From Paucibacter aquatile (GTDB lineage: Bacteria; Pseudomonadota; Gammaproteobacteria; Burkholderiales; Burkholderiaceae_C): a stretch of DNA of 64,000 nt. The position numbers and the translations under genes were made by a program. Below the pieces are notes generated by a model. It searched no databases. It was given only the letters and a program-made list of their open reading frames with translations, and was not told the origin of the DNA. Position 1 is the first letter of the stretch; the number at the start of each line of letters is the position of its first letter. The stretch lies in contig NZ_POSP01000003.1 in assembly GCF_002885975.1 (NCBI RefSeq), positions 1 through 64,000 on the forward strand, written 5' to 3'. Below, piece by piece: positions 51,160 to 59,565 of the stretch.

Positions 51160-52209
51160 CTACAGCGGGCTCGACCTGGGTTGAAGACGAAGCACGGCCG
51201 GCTCGGCGCGCGCCAGTGGGCGCCCCAACCAACTGGTCCAGCCCAGCCGGCTGTTGCGGCCCAACCGGCATGCGGGCACCTGCTCAGGCTTGAGGGTCAG
51301 GGCCAGGTCCCAGGCGTACTCCAGGCCGATGTACTGGTGCACCAGGGCCTGCAGCGCCGGCAGGGCCGATCCCACAGGCAGCAAGGCCTCGAAGGCCGGC
51401 AGATCCAGCGGGCCGATGTGGATGCGGAAATGATGCTGGCGGTCATACACCGCGCGGCCCAGCACGGCACTGACGCCAAGCTGGTGGGTCGAATGGCGGC
51501 GCGAGGCGCCCTTGCGGCTTTGGCGTTGCAGGCGGGTGCGCTCCTGCGCCTGCAGCGGCATCCAGCGCCCCACGAACTGCTCGACGCGCGCCTGCATGCC
51601 CAGATAGGCACTGAGCAGCTGGCTCAGGCCGTCGGCATTGCGGGCCTGGCGCGCCTGCACCTGGGCATGGGCCAGGCGGGCATGGTCGGGCGCCGCGTCG
51701 CGCCCCTGCCAGGCTTCGCCACCCACGCCCATCAAGGCGCCGACAAAGCCGGCAAAACGATCGTCCTTGGGGCGATCGAGGTTGACGGTGGGCTTGCCCT
51801 GGGCCCAGGCGCGGTAGAACAGCAGCAGCAGGCGGTGATGGAAGAGATCGGCGAAGCGCGCGAAGGTTTCGTCGCCCTTGTGCAGCTTGCGCTCATGCGC
51901 ATAGGCCGTCAGGTGCAGGGGCAAGGGGCCGTTGGGGCCGAAGAGTCCAAAGAAGTTCACCTCCAGGCGCGGGCGGCCGCTGCGGTCCTGCAAATTCAGT
52001 GCATGAAGGCTGCTGGGCGAGAACGCCAGGCTGGTGTTCTGTCCGAGACGCAGCGGCTCGTCCACGGGGCGCTTGGCTGTGCCCAAACCCGGCAGGTCTT
52101 GATGGTAGGCATCGATCAGGCGCAGCGCCTGGAAGAAGTCATAGCGATGCGGTGCCGCCGCAATGTCCGCAATCGGGTCGGCACGGCGATGGGCTTGTGG
52201 CGCGTTCAT
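51160..52209 (-). CDS. tssG: T6SS baseplate subunit TssG
   Basis: 349 residues with the family opening HRYDFFQALRLIDAYH, then FFGLFGPNGPLPLHLTAYAHER and LLLLFYRAW. TssG joins TssF, TssE and TssK in the wedge around the VgrG hub. It starts eight bases after tssF, on the same strand. Its C-terminus is Arg/Pro-rich and looks poorly conserved. Confidence 0.93.
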   Translation of the reverse strand: MNAPQAHRRADPIADIAAAPHRYDFFQALRLIDAYHQDLPGLGTAKRPVDEPLRLGQNTSLAFSPSSLHALNLQDRSGRPRLEVNFFGLFGPNGPLPLHLTAYAHERKLHKGDETFARFADLFHHRLLLLFYRAWAQGKPTVNLDRPKDDRFAGFVGALMGVGGEAWQGRDAAPDHARLAHAQVQARQARNADGLSQLLSAYLGMQARVEQFVGRWMPLQAQERTRLQRQSRKGASRRHSTHQLGVSAVLGRAVYDRQHHFRIHIGPLDLPAFEALLPVGSALPALQALVHQYIGLEYAWDLALTLKPEQVPACRLGRNSRLGWTSWLGRPLARAEPAVLRLQPRSSPL

Positions 52210-52217
52210 GGCGGGCT

Positions 52218-54107
52218 TCAGAGAATGGCCCGGGCGCCCACGCGGGGGCGGCCTTGCAAGATGTCGCCGCGCGCCGGCGAGTGCAGGCGCAGCTGGGTGA
52301 AGCCGTTGAGCGAGACATGGCGCGCCACATAACGCTCCAACACCAGGCCCAGCAGGAAAGCGCTGCCGCCTTCGAACGCGTGGTCGTCGATCTCCACCTT
52401 CACATCGACACCGCGGCCGAAGGTGATGGGGCCGGCCATGGGCAGACGACGCACCACGGACGACAAGCTCACCGAGCGCACGCCCTCGATCTGCCGCTGC
52501 GCGGCGGCATCGCCGCTGGCCGCATACAGATGCAGGATCTGGCGCAGCGCGGCGGCGCCTTGCTGGGCATCGGTGTCGGTCAGCGACAGGTGGTTCAGCG
52601 AGAGCTGGTTGATCAGCTTCCAGGCCACATTGCCTTCACGCATGGCGGTCTGTGGCCGCGACGGCCCCTTGATCACCTGGATCATCTTGACCGGCGCGGT
52701 CTGATGCAGGGTCAGGTCTCCCTTGGCCTGGCCGGTGGGCATGAGGATGGGCAGATCGCGGTTGGTGCAAAGCGCCCGCACTGAAAGCTGACGCAGCTCG
52801 GCCGGAAACGGCGCCTCCTTGGGGTCCACCACCGAGATGTAGACCTCGCTGCCGATGTAGCTTGTGCGCGGGCCTTCGCGGGTCTGGTGCTGCGAGAGCA
52901 GGCGCGGCTGGCGTTGCACCGAGTAGTAGGCGGGGTGCTTGCGGCTTTCGGTGTGGAAGGCGTTGTAAAGCGGCAGGAACTGCCAGTCCGAGGCGCCCCC
53001 TTTGGACACACCGCTCTCGCCGTAGCCATTGACCTCGAGAATCGAATGCACCTCGTAGTCCATCGGCCGGGTTCGATCGGGCACCACGTGGTACTCGAAC
53101 TCGCCGGCTTGTGCCTGGATGCGATCGCAGCGGCGCTCCAGCAAATTGACGGCCGGCACGCAGTGCAAGGCCAGACTCTCGGCATCGACGGACTGCAGCA
53201 GGGCATTGTCAGCGCGCGAGAACAGGATGACGATGTCCACCTCCTGCTCGCTGTGCGAGCGCAAGGCATCGCCGAGCTCGTGAATGTCAAAGAACAGGAA
53301 GCGCTGCGGCAGAGCAAAGTACTCCTGCAGCAAACGGTAGCCCTGGAAACCTTGCAAGGTCTGGGGCAGCAAGGCCTCGTCGTCCTCGAAGCCCGCCGGG
53401 CTCAGGCACTCCGCATCCAGGGTTTCGAACCAGGCGGCGGAGCGCTGCGTTGGCAGCACAAACACGCCCAGCGCATGGCCGCAAATCAGCTCGTGCAGGC
53501 GAAATGCCGTGTCATCCAGCCCTGCGCAATGCAGGCGCAGGTTGTCGAGGCTCAGCTTGGAAAAATCGGTCTCTGCCGTGCAGCGCAGACGGATGCGCAA
53601 GCCCGAACGGTATTTGCGCCATTCGGGCACAGACGCCAGGGGCAAGTCCGCCGCCTGCTGAAAATACTCGACCTGACCGATCTCCAGCGGCCACATCGTC
53701 AGCGCATGGGCGGTGCGGAACTCGCAGGCCGTGAGGCCGCTTTTGCCCGGCTGGCTTTGCATCACGCTGCCGCGCTCCAGGCGCAGACCGGTGGCCAGGC
53801 TGGGGTCCTTGAGGTCGGGCGTCAGCTTGGCGATCAGCATGGACGGCGTCGGCGCCAGGAACTGCGGGTAGATGATTTCCAGCAGGGCCTGGGTGAAACG
53901 CGGGAACTCGGCGTCGAGCTTGAGCTGGATGCGGCCGGCCAGGAAGGCGAAGCCCTCCAGCAGTCGCTCGACATAGGGGTCGGTGACCTCCAGGCCTTCC
54001 AGGCCCAGGCGGGCGGCGATCTTGGGAAACTGCTGGGCAAACTCGCCGCCCATCTCGCGCAGATGGCGCAGTTCTTCGTTGTAGTAGCGGAGCAGGCGGG
54101 GATCCAT
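52218..54107 (-). CDS. tssF: T6SS baseplate subunit TssF
   Basis: 629 residues, the usual TssF length. It opens with the hallmark DPRLLRYYNEELRHLREMGGEFA and continues PKIAARLGLE ... DPYVERLLEGFAFLAGRIQLKLD. The C-terminal GRGVDVKVEIDDHAFEGGSAFLLG is also typical. The ATG lies 12 bases after tssE. TssF forms the wedge body with TssG. Confidence 0.95.
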   Translation of the reverse strand: MDPRLLRYYNEELRHLREMGGEFAQQFPKIAARLGLEGLEVTDPYVERLLEGFAFLAGRIQLKLDAEFPRFTQALLEIIYPQFLAPTPSMLIAKLTPDLKDPSLATGLRLERGSVMQSQPGKSGLTACEFRTAHALTMWPLEIGQVEYFQQAADLPLASVPEWRKYRSGLRIRLRCTAETDFSKLSLDNLRLHCAGLDDTAFRLHELICGHALGVFVLPTQRSAAWFETLDAECLSPAGFEDDEALLPQTLQGFQGYRLLQEYFALPQRFLFFDIHELGDALRSHSEQEVDIVILFSRADNALLQSVDAESLALHCVPAVNLLERRCDRIQAQAGEFEYHVVPDRTRPMDYEVHSILEVNGYGESGVSKGGASDWQFLPLYNAFHTESRKHPAYYSVQRQPRLLSQHQTREGPRTSYIGSEVYISVVDPKEAPFPAELRQLSVRALCTNRDLPILMPTGQAKGDLTLHQTAPVKMIQVIKGPSRPQTAMREGNVAWKLINQLSLNHLSLTDTDAQQGAAALRQILHLYAASGDAAAQRQIEGVRSVSLSSVVRRLPMAGPITFGRGVDVKVEIDDHAFEGGSAFLLGLVLERYVARHVSLNGFTQLRLHSPARGDILQGRPRVGARAIL

Positions 54108-54119
54108 GGCCAGGCTTCT

Positions 54120-54626
54120 TCAGCGGTCCAGTTCGCGCACGGCGACCCGGCCGGTTTCGAGATCGATGTCGGTCTTCAGCAGCAGCTCCAGGGGCACGGG
54201 TTGAGCCCAGAGCTGGCCGGCGATGCGAAAGCCGATCTGGTTGTGGTGGTCCAGCTGCTGGGCCGAGACCACGGCTTCGACGACCAGGGTCTCGGGCAGG
54301 ATGCGCGGCTCATGGTCAAGGATGGCCTGGCGCACGTTCTGCTGCAGCTGGAGCAGGTCGACATTGGAGACGCTGCTGCCCGAGAGCGGCGGAAGGCCAA
54401 AACTGAGCACCGATTTGCGCGCTTGCTCGGCGCCCAGCCAGTCGATGTGCGCGCTGGGTGAGCTTGCATTGAACAACCAGGCCAGGTCACGCAAGACCAT
54501 CTCGCGCAGCTGGCTGCGACCGATCACGCGCGACTCAGAGCTTTCCACCTGCGACAGCGGTTCGTCGTCAGTCAGGCGGTCCAGCAGTGCGGGCTGGAGC
54601 CGGTCTCGGGCGCGCAACTGGGCCAT
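54120..54626 (-). CDS. tssE: T6SS baseplate subunit TssE (gp25-like)
   Basis: 168 residues from ATG 54626. An open frame extends further upstream but only overlaps tagJ out of frame. gp25-like motifs: LFDRL-type opening QPALLDRLTDDEP, LREMVLRDLAWLFNAS, NFG-like VLSFGLPPLSG, and the C-terminal beta pattern LLLKTDIDLETGRVAVREL. TssE starts sheath polymerisation on the baseplate. Confidence 0.9.
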   Translation of the reverse strand: MAQLRARDRLQPALLDRLTDDEPLSQVESSESRVIGRSQLREMVLRDLAWLFNASSPSAHIDWLGAEQARKSVLSFGLPPLSGSSVSNVDLLQLQQNVRQAILDHEPRILPETLVVEAVVSAQQLDHHNQIGFRIAGQLWAQPVPLELLLKTDIDLETGRVAVRELDR

Positions 54627-54649
54627 GGCAACAAGCTCGTGTGCGTGTG

Positions 54650-55492
54650 TCAGGCGCTGGCCGGCGCCGGAGGCGCTGCGCTGTCGTCCGCGGATTCGTG
54701 CACGACCACGGTCCGCACATCCATCAGCGCGAACTCTTCGCCGTCGGTGGACCAGAGTCGCTGACCCAGGCCGATATAGCTGTCCGGGCCTCGCTCGCGC
54801 CATTCCGTGGCCCGCGACAAGGCCAGGGCATCGCCGGCCGCCAGGTCGGTATCGGGGTAGCGCGTGGGGATCAGGCCCACGACTTCGCCGCCGTTGGTGA
54901 ACATGAAGTGCGCGGGCATCCAGATGGCATCGCGCAAGTCCTGTGGTGGATCGATCTCCACACGCGCCAGCCGGTTCCAGGGCAGCCAGTAGTACTTGCC
55001 GTTGATGATGGCTTCGATCACCGGGCCGAGGCGGCTGTCGCCATCGGCGATCCAGCTGAAGGGCTGCTCATTGATGCTGCCAGCGCTGGCCGGAGCCTGC
55101 TCCAGGGCCTGAGCGCGCAGTGCTTGTCCGGCGGCCACGTCGCCCTGCCCTTCACGCAGCAAGGCCTCGATCAGCAAAGCCACCCAGGTTTCCGGCTCAC
55201 CAAAGAGCATGGGCACTTTTTCGCCGGCAAACACCTTCATGCGCAGTGCCTCGCAGGCGATGGCCTCGCGGTAGGTCTGCACCATGGGCAACATGCCGGC
55301 ATCCAGCTCCAGCGCCACATTGAGCTGGTTCAGGGCGCGCTGCCACTGCCCGCTCACACACAGGAGCTGGAACAGAAACACACGCAGCTTGGCGTCTTGC
55401 GGCTGGCTGCGAATCTGCTCGCTCAATAGCTTGAGAGCCGCCAGGGCATCGCCGTCTTTGAGGGCTTGTTCGGCGGGAGATGGGTGAGCCAT
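54650..55492 (-). CDS. tagJ: T6SS accessory protein TagJ (ImpE family)
   Basis: 280 residues from ATG 55492. The N-terminal TPR-like part (EQALKDGDALAALKLLSEQI; LRVFLFQLLCVSGQW) leads to the ImpE C-domain with DGDSRLGPVIEAIINGKYYWLPW and LRDAIWMPAHFMFTNGGEVV. TagJ proteins bind the N-terminus of TssB and may help ClpV choose sheaths. It is separated from hcp by 295 bases, the longest gap in the operon. Confidence 0.92.
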   Translation of the reverse strand: MAHPSPAEQALKDGDALAALKLLSEQIRSQPQDAKLRVFLFQLLCVSGQWQRALNQLNVALELDAGMLPMVQTYREAIACEALRMKVFAGEKVPMLFGEPETWVALLIEALLREGQGDVAAGQALRAQALEQAPASAGSINEQPFSWIADGDSRLGPVIEAIINGKYYWLPWNRLARVEIDPPQDLRDAIWMPAHFMFTNGGEVVGLIPTRYPDTDLAAGDALALSRATEWRERGPDSYIGLGQRLWSTDGEEFALMDVRTVVVHESADDSAAPPAPASA

Positions 55493-55787
55493 ATGAGGTT
55501 TCCGTTCGCCTTGGAGCAGGACAGCGCGGGGAATTCGGGTCAGATTTGGAGCCGAGCAATGCAGAGACGACGGCTCAGCAATCAAACATTCGGGAGAGAT
55601 CAGCACACCGCCTCAGCACGGCGGCGCGGGGCCTGGGTCGGGTGTCCTTCGGGTGAAATCTGGCGCGGCTCGCTGTGCGCTTATGCCTGCACCTGCCAGG
55701 CACAAAGCCCTCGCTTGGCGCCGCACCACCCGAGAGGGAAGCGGGCCGACGCTTGCTGTGCAGCGGCGCCGGCCCTGCGAGCTCCAA
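55493..55787. other. hcp-tagJ spacer with hairpin over the hcp stop
   Basis: No gene seen. CTCCAA-TTAC-TTGGAG (55782-55797) straddles the hcp stop codon, and a G+C-rich palindromic stretch (GGCGCC at about 55765) follows. No T tract is present. It may stabilise the hcp end of the message or weaken read-through to tagJ. Confidence 0.4.
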
Positions 55788-56267
55788 TTACTTGGAGTTT
55801 TCGGCGATGTTGTAGGTGAAGGGCAGCGGTGTGTCGCCGGTGCCGTCCGCCTTCTGCGGGACGTAGGAGAACTTCACCTTGGCGAAGTTCAGGGAGATGT
55901 TCTCCGTCAGTCGGTCCTCGCCGCCCGAACCACCGGTGCTGACCGAGGTCACCAGGATTTCTTCCAGCTCGATGATGAGGTACTCAAGCGGCTTGTCGCC
56001 AGCCTTGCGAACGACCAACTTGGCCTTCTTGATGTGCTTGCCGGTTGCGCAGCCATCGAGCAGGGCGTGCGAAGCCTTGTCGATGTACTTGGTGATCGAG
56101 ATGTCCTGGAAGTTGGCCTTGCCCGCGCCAGCGCCGCCACCCTGGTGGGCGGTGCCGCTGTTCGAAACGCCCCAGCTCCAAGCCAGGATGTCGATCTCAC
56201 CTGCATACTTCTTGTCCCTCGACTCGCCCTTGATACCGTCAAGAACCAGAAACATGTCAACAGCCAT
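55788..56267 (-). CDS. hcp: T6SS inner-tube protein Hcp (TssD)
   Basis: 159 residues opening MAVDMFLVLDGIKGES, then GEIDILAWSWGVSNSGT, a Gly-rich loop (HQGGGAGAGKA), FQDISITKYIDKASHALL and a KVKFSYVPQ C-terminal strand. Hcp hexamers stack into the secreted tube and can carry small effectors in the lumen. A strong AAAGGAG site fits high expression. It sits 104 bases after tssC. Confidence 0.96.
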   Translation of the reverse strand: MAVDMFLVLDGIKGESRDKKYAGEIDILAWSWGVSNSGTAHQGGGAGAGKANFQDISITKYIDKASHALLDGCATGKHIKKAKLVVRKAGDKPLEYLIIELEEILVTSVSTGGSGGEDRLTENISLNFAKVKFSYVPQKADGTGDTPLPFTYNIAENSK

Positions 56268-56371
56268 GGGAATCTCCTTTGTGCCCGTTCGGGGGCGGTT
56301 AAAAACTGGGTGACCCAGTGATGAAGTGAAGGCTCAGCGCCGACGCCGAGCCGGGCAATGGATCAAGCCGC

Positions 56372-57862
56372 TCAACCGGCCTTGGCCGAAGGCAGCTTGG
56401 ACACCAGCCGCAGCGACACGGTCAGGCCTTCGAGCTGGTAGTGCGGACGCAGATAGAACTTCGAGCTGTAATAGCCCGGGTTGCTCGGGTCTTCTTCCAC
56501 CACCACCTCGGCGGCCGACAGCGGATGGCTGGCCTTGTACTCTTCCGAGGAACGGGCCGGATCGCCGTCGACGTACTGGGTGATCCACTGCGACAGCCAG
56601 CGCTGCACTTCTTCGCGTTCCTTGAAGGAGCCGATCTTGTCGCGCACGATGCACTTCAGGTAGTGCGCGAAACGGCAGGTGGCAAAGAGGTAAGGCAGGC
56701 GCGCAGCCAGGTTGGCGTTGGCGGTGGCGTCCGGGTCGTCGTACTCGGCCGGCTTGTGCAGAGACTGGGCGCCGATGAAGGCGGCGAAGTCGCTGTTCTT
56801 GCGGTGCACCAGGGGCATGAAGCCGTTCTTGGCCAGCTCGGCCTCGCGGCGGTCTTCGATCGCGATCTCGGTCGGGCACTTCATGTCCACACCACCGTCA
56901 TCGGTCGGGAAGGTGTGGGTGGGCAGGTTCTGCACGGCGCCGCCCGATTCAATGCCGCGGATGCGTGTGCACCAGCCGCTTTCCTTGAAGGAGCGGTTGA
57001 TGTTGGTGGCCATGGCGTAGGCGGCGTTGGCCCAGGTGTACTTGCCGTGGTCGGCCGAACCGGTGTCTTCCTCGAAATCGAAGGCTTCGACCGGGTTGGT
57101 CTTGGCACCGTAAGGCAGGCGCGAGAGGAAGCGCGGCATGGCCAGGCCGATGTACTTGGAGTCTTCCGATTCACGCAGCGAGCGCCAGGCGGCGTAGTCG
57201 GGCGTGGAGAAGATCTTGGTCAGGTCGCGCGGGTTGGCGAGCTCCTGCCAGGAGTCCATTTGCAGCAGCGTGGGCGAACCTCCGGTGATGAAGGGCGCAT
57301 GGGCCGCAGCGGCGATCTTGGCCATTTCCGACAGCAACTCCACATCGGGCGCGCTTTGGTCAAAGTGGTAGTCGCCCACCAGGCAGCCGAAGGGCTCGCC
57401 ACCAAACTGGCTGAACTCTTCGGAGTAGATCTTCTTGAAGATCGGGCTCTGGTCCCAGTTGGTGCCCTTGTAGCGCTTGAGCGTCTTGCCGAGCTCGGCC
57501 TTGGACACATTCATCACGCGGATCTTCAGCGACTCGTCGGTCTCGGTGTTGTTCACCATGTAGTGCAGACCACGCCAGGCACCCTCAAGCTTCTGGAACT
57601 CCTGGTGGTGCAGGATCAGATTGATCTGATCGGACAGCTTCTTGTCGATGGCGGCAATCATGGCCTCGATCGAGGACACCACATCGCTGCCGATCAGCTG
57701 CGTCTGGGCCAGGGCCTGCTGGGCCAGGGTCTGCACGGCCTGCTCGACGGCGCCCTTGGCATCATCGGACTTGGGCTTGAATTCCTTCTGCAGCAAGGAG
57801 GCCAGGTCGCTGCCTTCGAAGCTGACGCCAGCCAGCGCGGCGGAGGCTTGGGTTTCTGCCAT
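56372..57862 (-). CDS. tssC: T6SS sheath large subunit TssC (VipB)
   Basis: 496 residues, full length. Typical blocks: SSIEAMIAAIDKKLSDQINLI, EFQKLEGAWRGLHYMV, GGEPFGCLVGDYHF and ANAAYAMATNINRSFKESGW, with C-terminal handshake region VVVEEDPSNPGYYSSKFYL. It forms the contractile sheath with TssB. AGGAG precedes the ATG. Comparing it with 43780-45267 shows what the fused paralogue lacks. Confidence 0.96.
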   Translation of the reverse strand: MAETQASAALAGVSFEGSDLASLLQKEFKPKSDDAKGAVEQAVQTLAQQALAQTQLIGSDVVSSIEAMIAAIDKKLSDQINLILHHQEFQKLEGAWRGLHYMVNNTETDESLKIRVMNVSKAELGKTLKRYKGTNWDQSPIFKKIYSEEFSQFGGEPFGCLVGDYHFDQSAPDVELLSEMAKIAAAAHAPFITGGSPTLLQMDSWQELANPRDLTKIFSTPDYAAWRSLRESEDSKYIGLAMPRFLSRLPYGAKTNPVEAFDFEEDTGSADHGKYTWANAAYAMATNINRSFKESGWCTRIRGIESGGAVQNLPTHTFPTDDGGVDMKCPTEIAIEDRREAELAKNGFMPLVHRKNSDFAAFIGAQSLHKPAEYDDPDATANANLAARLPYLFATCRFAHYLKCIVRDKIGSFKEREEVQRWLSQWITQYVDGDPARSSEEYKASHPLSAAEVVVEEDPSNPGYYSSKFYLRPHYQLEGLTVSLRLVSKLPSAKAG

Positions 57863-57906
57863 ATCGTTCTCTCCTACTCGTGTCTTTGATGTCGTGGCCG
57901 TGTGCT

Positions 57907-58404
57907 TCAGGCGTCGCTGGGCTTGGCGGTGGCGGCCAGAGAGCCCAGCAGGGCCGGGTCGGCCATCAGCTTGCCGATCAGCTCTTCGGCACCGCCCTTG
58001 CCGTCCATATAGGTGACCAGGTTCTGCAGTTGCTGGCGGGCTTCGAGCAGCTTGCTCAGCGAATCGACCTTGCGGGCCACCGCGTCGGGCGAGAAGTCAT
58101 CCATGCTGTCAAACGTGATGTCCACGCTCAGATTGCCTTCGCCGGTCAGGGTGTTGGGCACCTGAATCGCCACGCGCGGTTTCATGGCTTTCATGCGGGC
58201 ATCGAAGTTGTCGACATCGACTTCCAGGAACTTGCGATCGGCCACCGGGGCCAGAGGCTCGGCCGGGTTGCCCGACAGATCTGCCAGCACACCCATGACG
58301 AAGGGCAGCTGCACCTTCTTCTCGGCGCCATAGACCTCGACGTCATATTCGATCTGCACCCGCGGTGCGCGATTGCGGGCGATGAACTTTTGGCTGCTAC
58401 TCAT
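57907..58404 (-). CDS. tssB: T6SS sheath small subunit TssB (VipA)
   Basis: 165 residues from ATG 58404. It contains RVQIEYDVEVYGAEKKVQLPFVMGVLADLSG, given here in part as LPFVMGVLADLSG, and FDSMDDFSPDAVARKVDSL, the family core. The C-terminal helix (LVTYMDGKGGAEELIGKLM) contacts TssC. It starts the sheath pair, 44 bases before tssC. Confidence 0.95.
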   Translation of the reverse strand: MSSSQKFIARNRAPRVQIEYDVEVYGAEKKVQLPFVMGVLADLSGNPAEPLAPVADRKFLEVDVDNFDARMKAMKPRVAIQVPNTLTGEGNLSVDITFDSMDDFSPDAVARKVDSLSKLLEARQQLQNLVTYMDGKGGAEELIGKLMADPALLGSLAATAKPSDA

Positions 58405-58482
58405 TCCAGGCTCCTGTGCGACGTAGAAGAAATTCAAGACATTCGCGGCTTCAGGGTCTCAGGCTTGCCGCGAATGGGGGGA

Positions 58483-59526
58483 TCACGAGTTTTCGGTGTT
58501 GTAGGGGTCAATGCCCACCAAACCAGCGACGCCGGCCAAGGCATCGGGGGCCAACATCTTCACCAGCTGGAGGAAGTTTTGGTTGATCAATTCACTGCCT
58601 CGACGCAAAAACAAGGGGGCGGGATTCGAGGGCTCGACACGCTCCAGATACTCGCAAACCATGGCGATGGCCTTCAGCGCATCCTCGCGCGAGTTGACAC
58701 TGCCGGACAGTCCCCGCTCCTGCGTCCTAACGCCTGAAGACATGGACTGCTCGCCATCGTCGGAAGTATCTGACGCTCCTGCCGGATCGTGCACTTCTGC
58801 GGGAAAAGTACCGAAGACTCCCTGCACCAGGCTTTGCAGCGGGCGCAGATCGGGCGCGAGCTCGTGCCCCAGCTTGTCCAGCAGCAGAGTGCGCAGCGCT
58901 TTCAGCTGTTCCTGCGCGGCCTCGCAGGCGGCGCGCAGCCCGGGCCGCTTGGCCTCCGCGGCGGCGGCCATCTGGCTCAAGGCGGCGGTGCTCAGCACAT
59001 CCTCACCTTCGCGCGCCGGCGACAAGCCCAGCGCCACCTCCACATGTCGGCCCGTCACCAGGCCGATGCTGCGGTCTTCGATCAGACGCGCTTCGCGCAG
59101 GTCTCCGATCAGGCCCTCGACTTCGCGCAGCAAGGTCAGGGCGTTGACGCGGGCATAGGGGTCGCCATCGTCAGGGTCGGGCAAGGGGTGCACATGGTCC
59201 CACAGCGCTTCGATCATGCTGCGCAGCAATTCCAGCCCCGGGGCCAGGCTCGCATAGCCCTGCAGATGCACCAGCGAGCGCATCCAGAGGATGGCAATGC
59301 GCAAGTCGCGGCTGCGCTCCAGCAGCGCCTCCGACAGCTCCATCACCTCGCGCCAGGCGGGCGGCTCGGCCGGACCGAACTGCGACTCCGGTTTGCCGGC
59401 CGCTGCCCGGCTCAAAGTCAGAAAGTCGTTGTCGTATTCGAGGTCAGGGCCGCAAGGCGCACTGTCGTCCGCCAAGGGCGCAGACCACAGCGCGATCTTC
59501 TCGCGCGCTTGTTCGATCTCACTCAT
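58483..59526 (-). CDS. tssA: T6SS protein TssA (ImpA N-terminal domain)
   Basis: 347 residues from ATG 59526; a GTG nine bases upstream is the alternative. The ImpA_N domain shows PCGPDLEYDNDFLTL and WREVMELSEALLERSRDLRIAILWMRSLVHLQGYA (read as two blocks), then DHVHPLPDPDDGDPYARVNAL. The C-terminal end (SREDALKAIAMVCEYLERVEPSNPAPLFLRR) is the short TssA type. TssA guides baseplate priming and tail growth. It heads the minus-strand structural run. Confidence 0.93.
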   Translation of the reverse strand: MSEIEQAREKIALWSAPLADDSAPCGPDLEYDNDFLTLSRAAAGKPESQFGPAEPPAWREVMELSEALLERSRDLRIAILWMRSLVHLQGYASLAPGLELLRSMIEALWDHVHPLPDPDDGDPYARVNALTLLREVEGLIGDLREARLIEDRSIGLVTGRHVEVALGLSPAREGEDVLSTAALSQMAAAAEAKRPGLRAACEAAQEQLKALRTLLLDKLGHELAPDLRPLQSLVQGVFGTFPAEVHDPAGASDTSDDGEQSMSSGVRTQERGLSGSVNSREDALKAIAMVCEYLERVEPSNPAPLFLRRGSELINQNFLQLVKMLAPDALAGVAGLVGIDPYNTENS

Positions 59527-59565
59527 TTCACCCACCTTGTTTCAAGCATTGGCCATCTCCTCACC

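Noticed and set aside
54587..55429. Plus-strand frames opposite tssE-tagJ and other T6SS genes (for example 49440-51110, 52887-54461, 56441-57889)
   Set aside because: All are antisense to well-identified T6SS genes and show no domain of their own.
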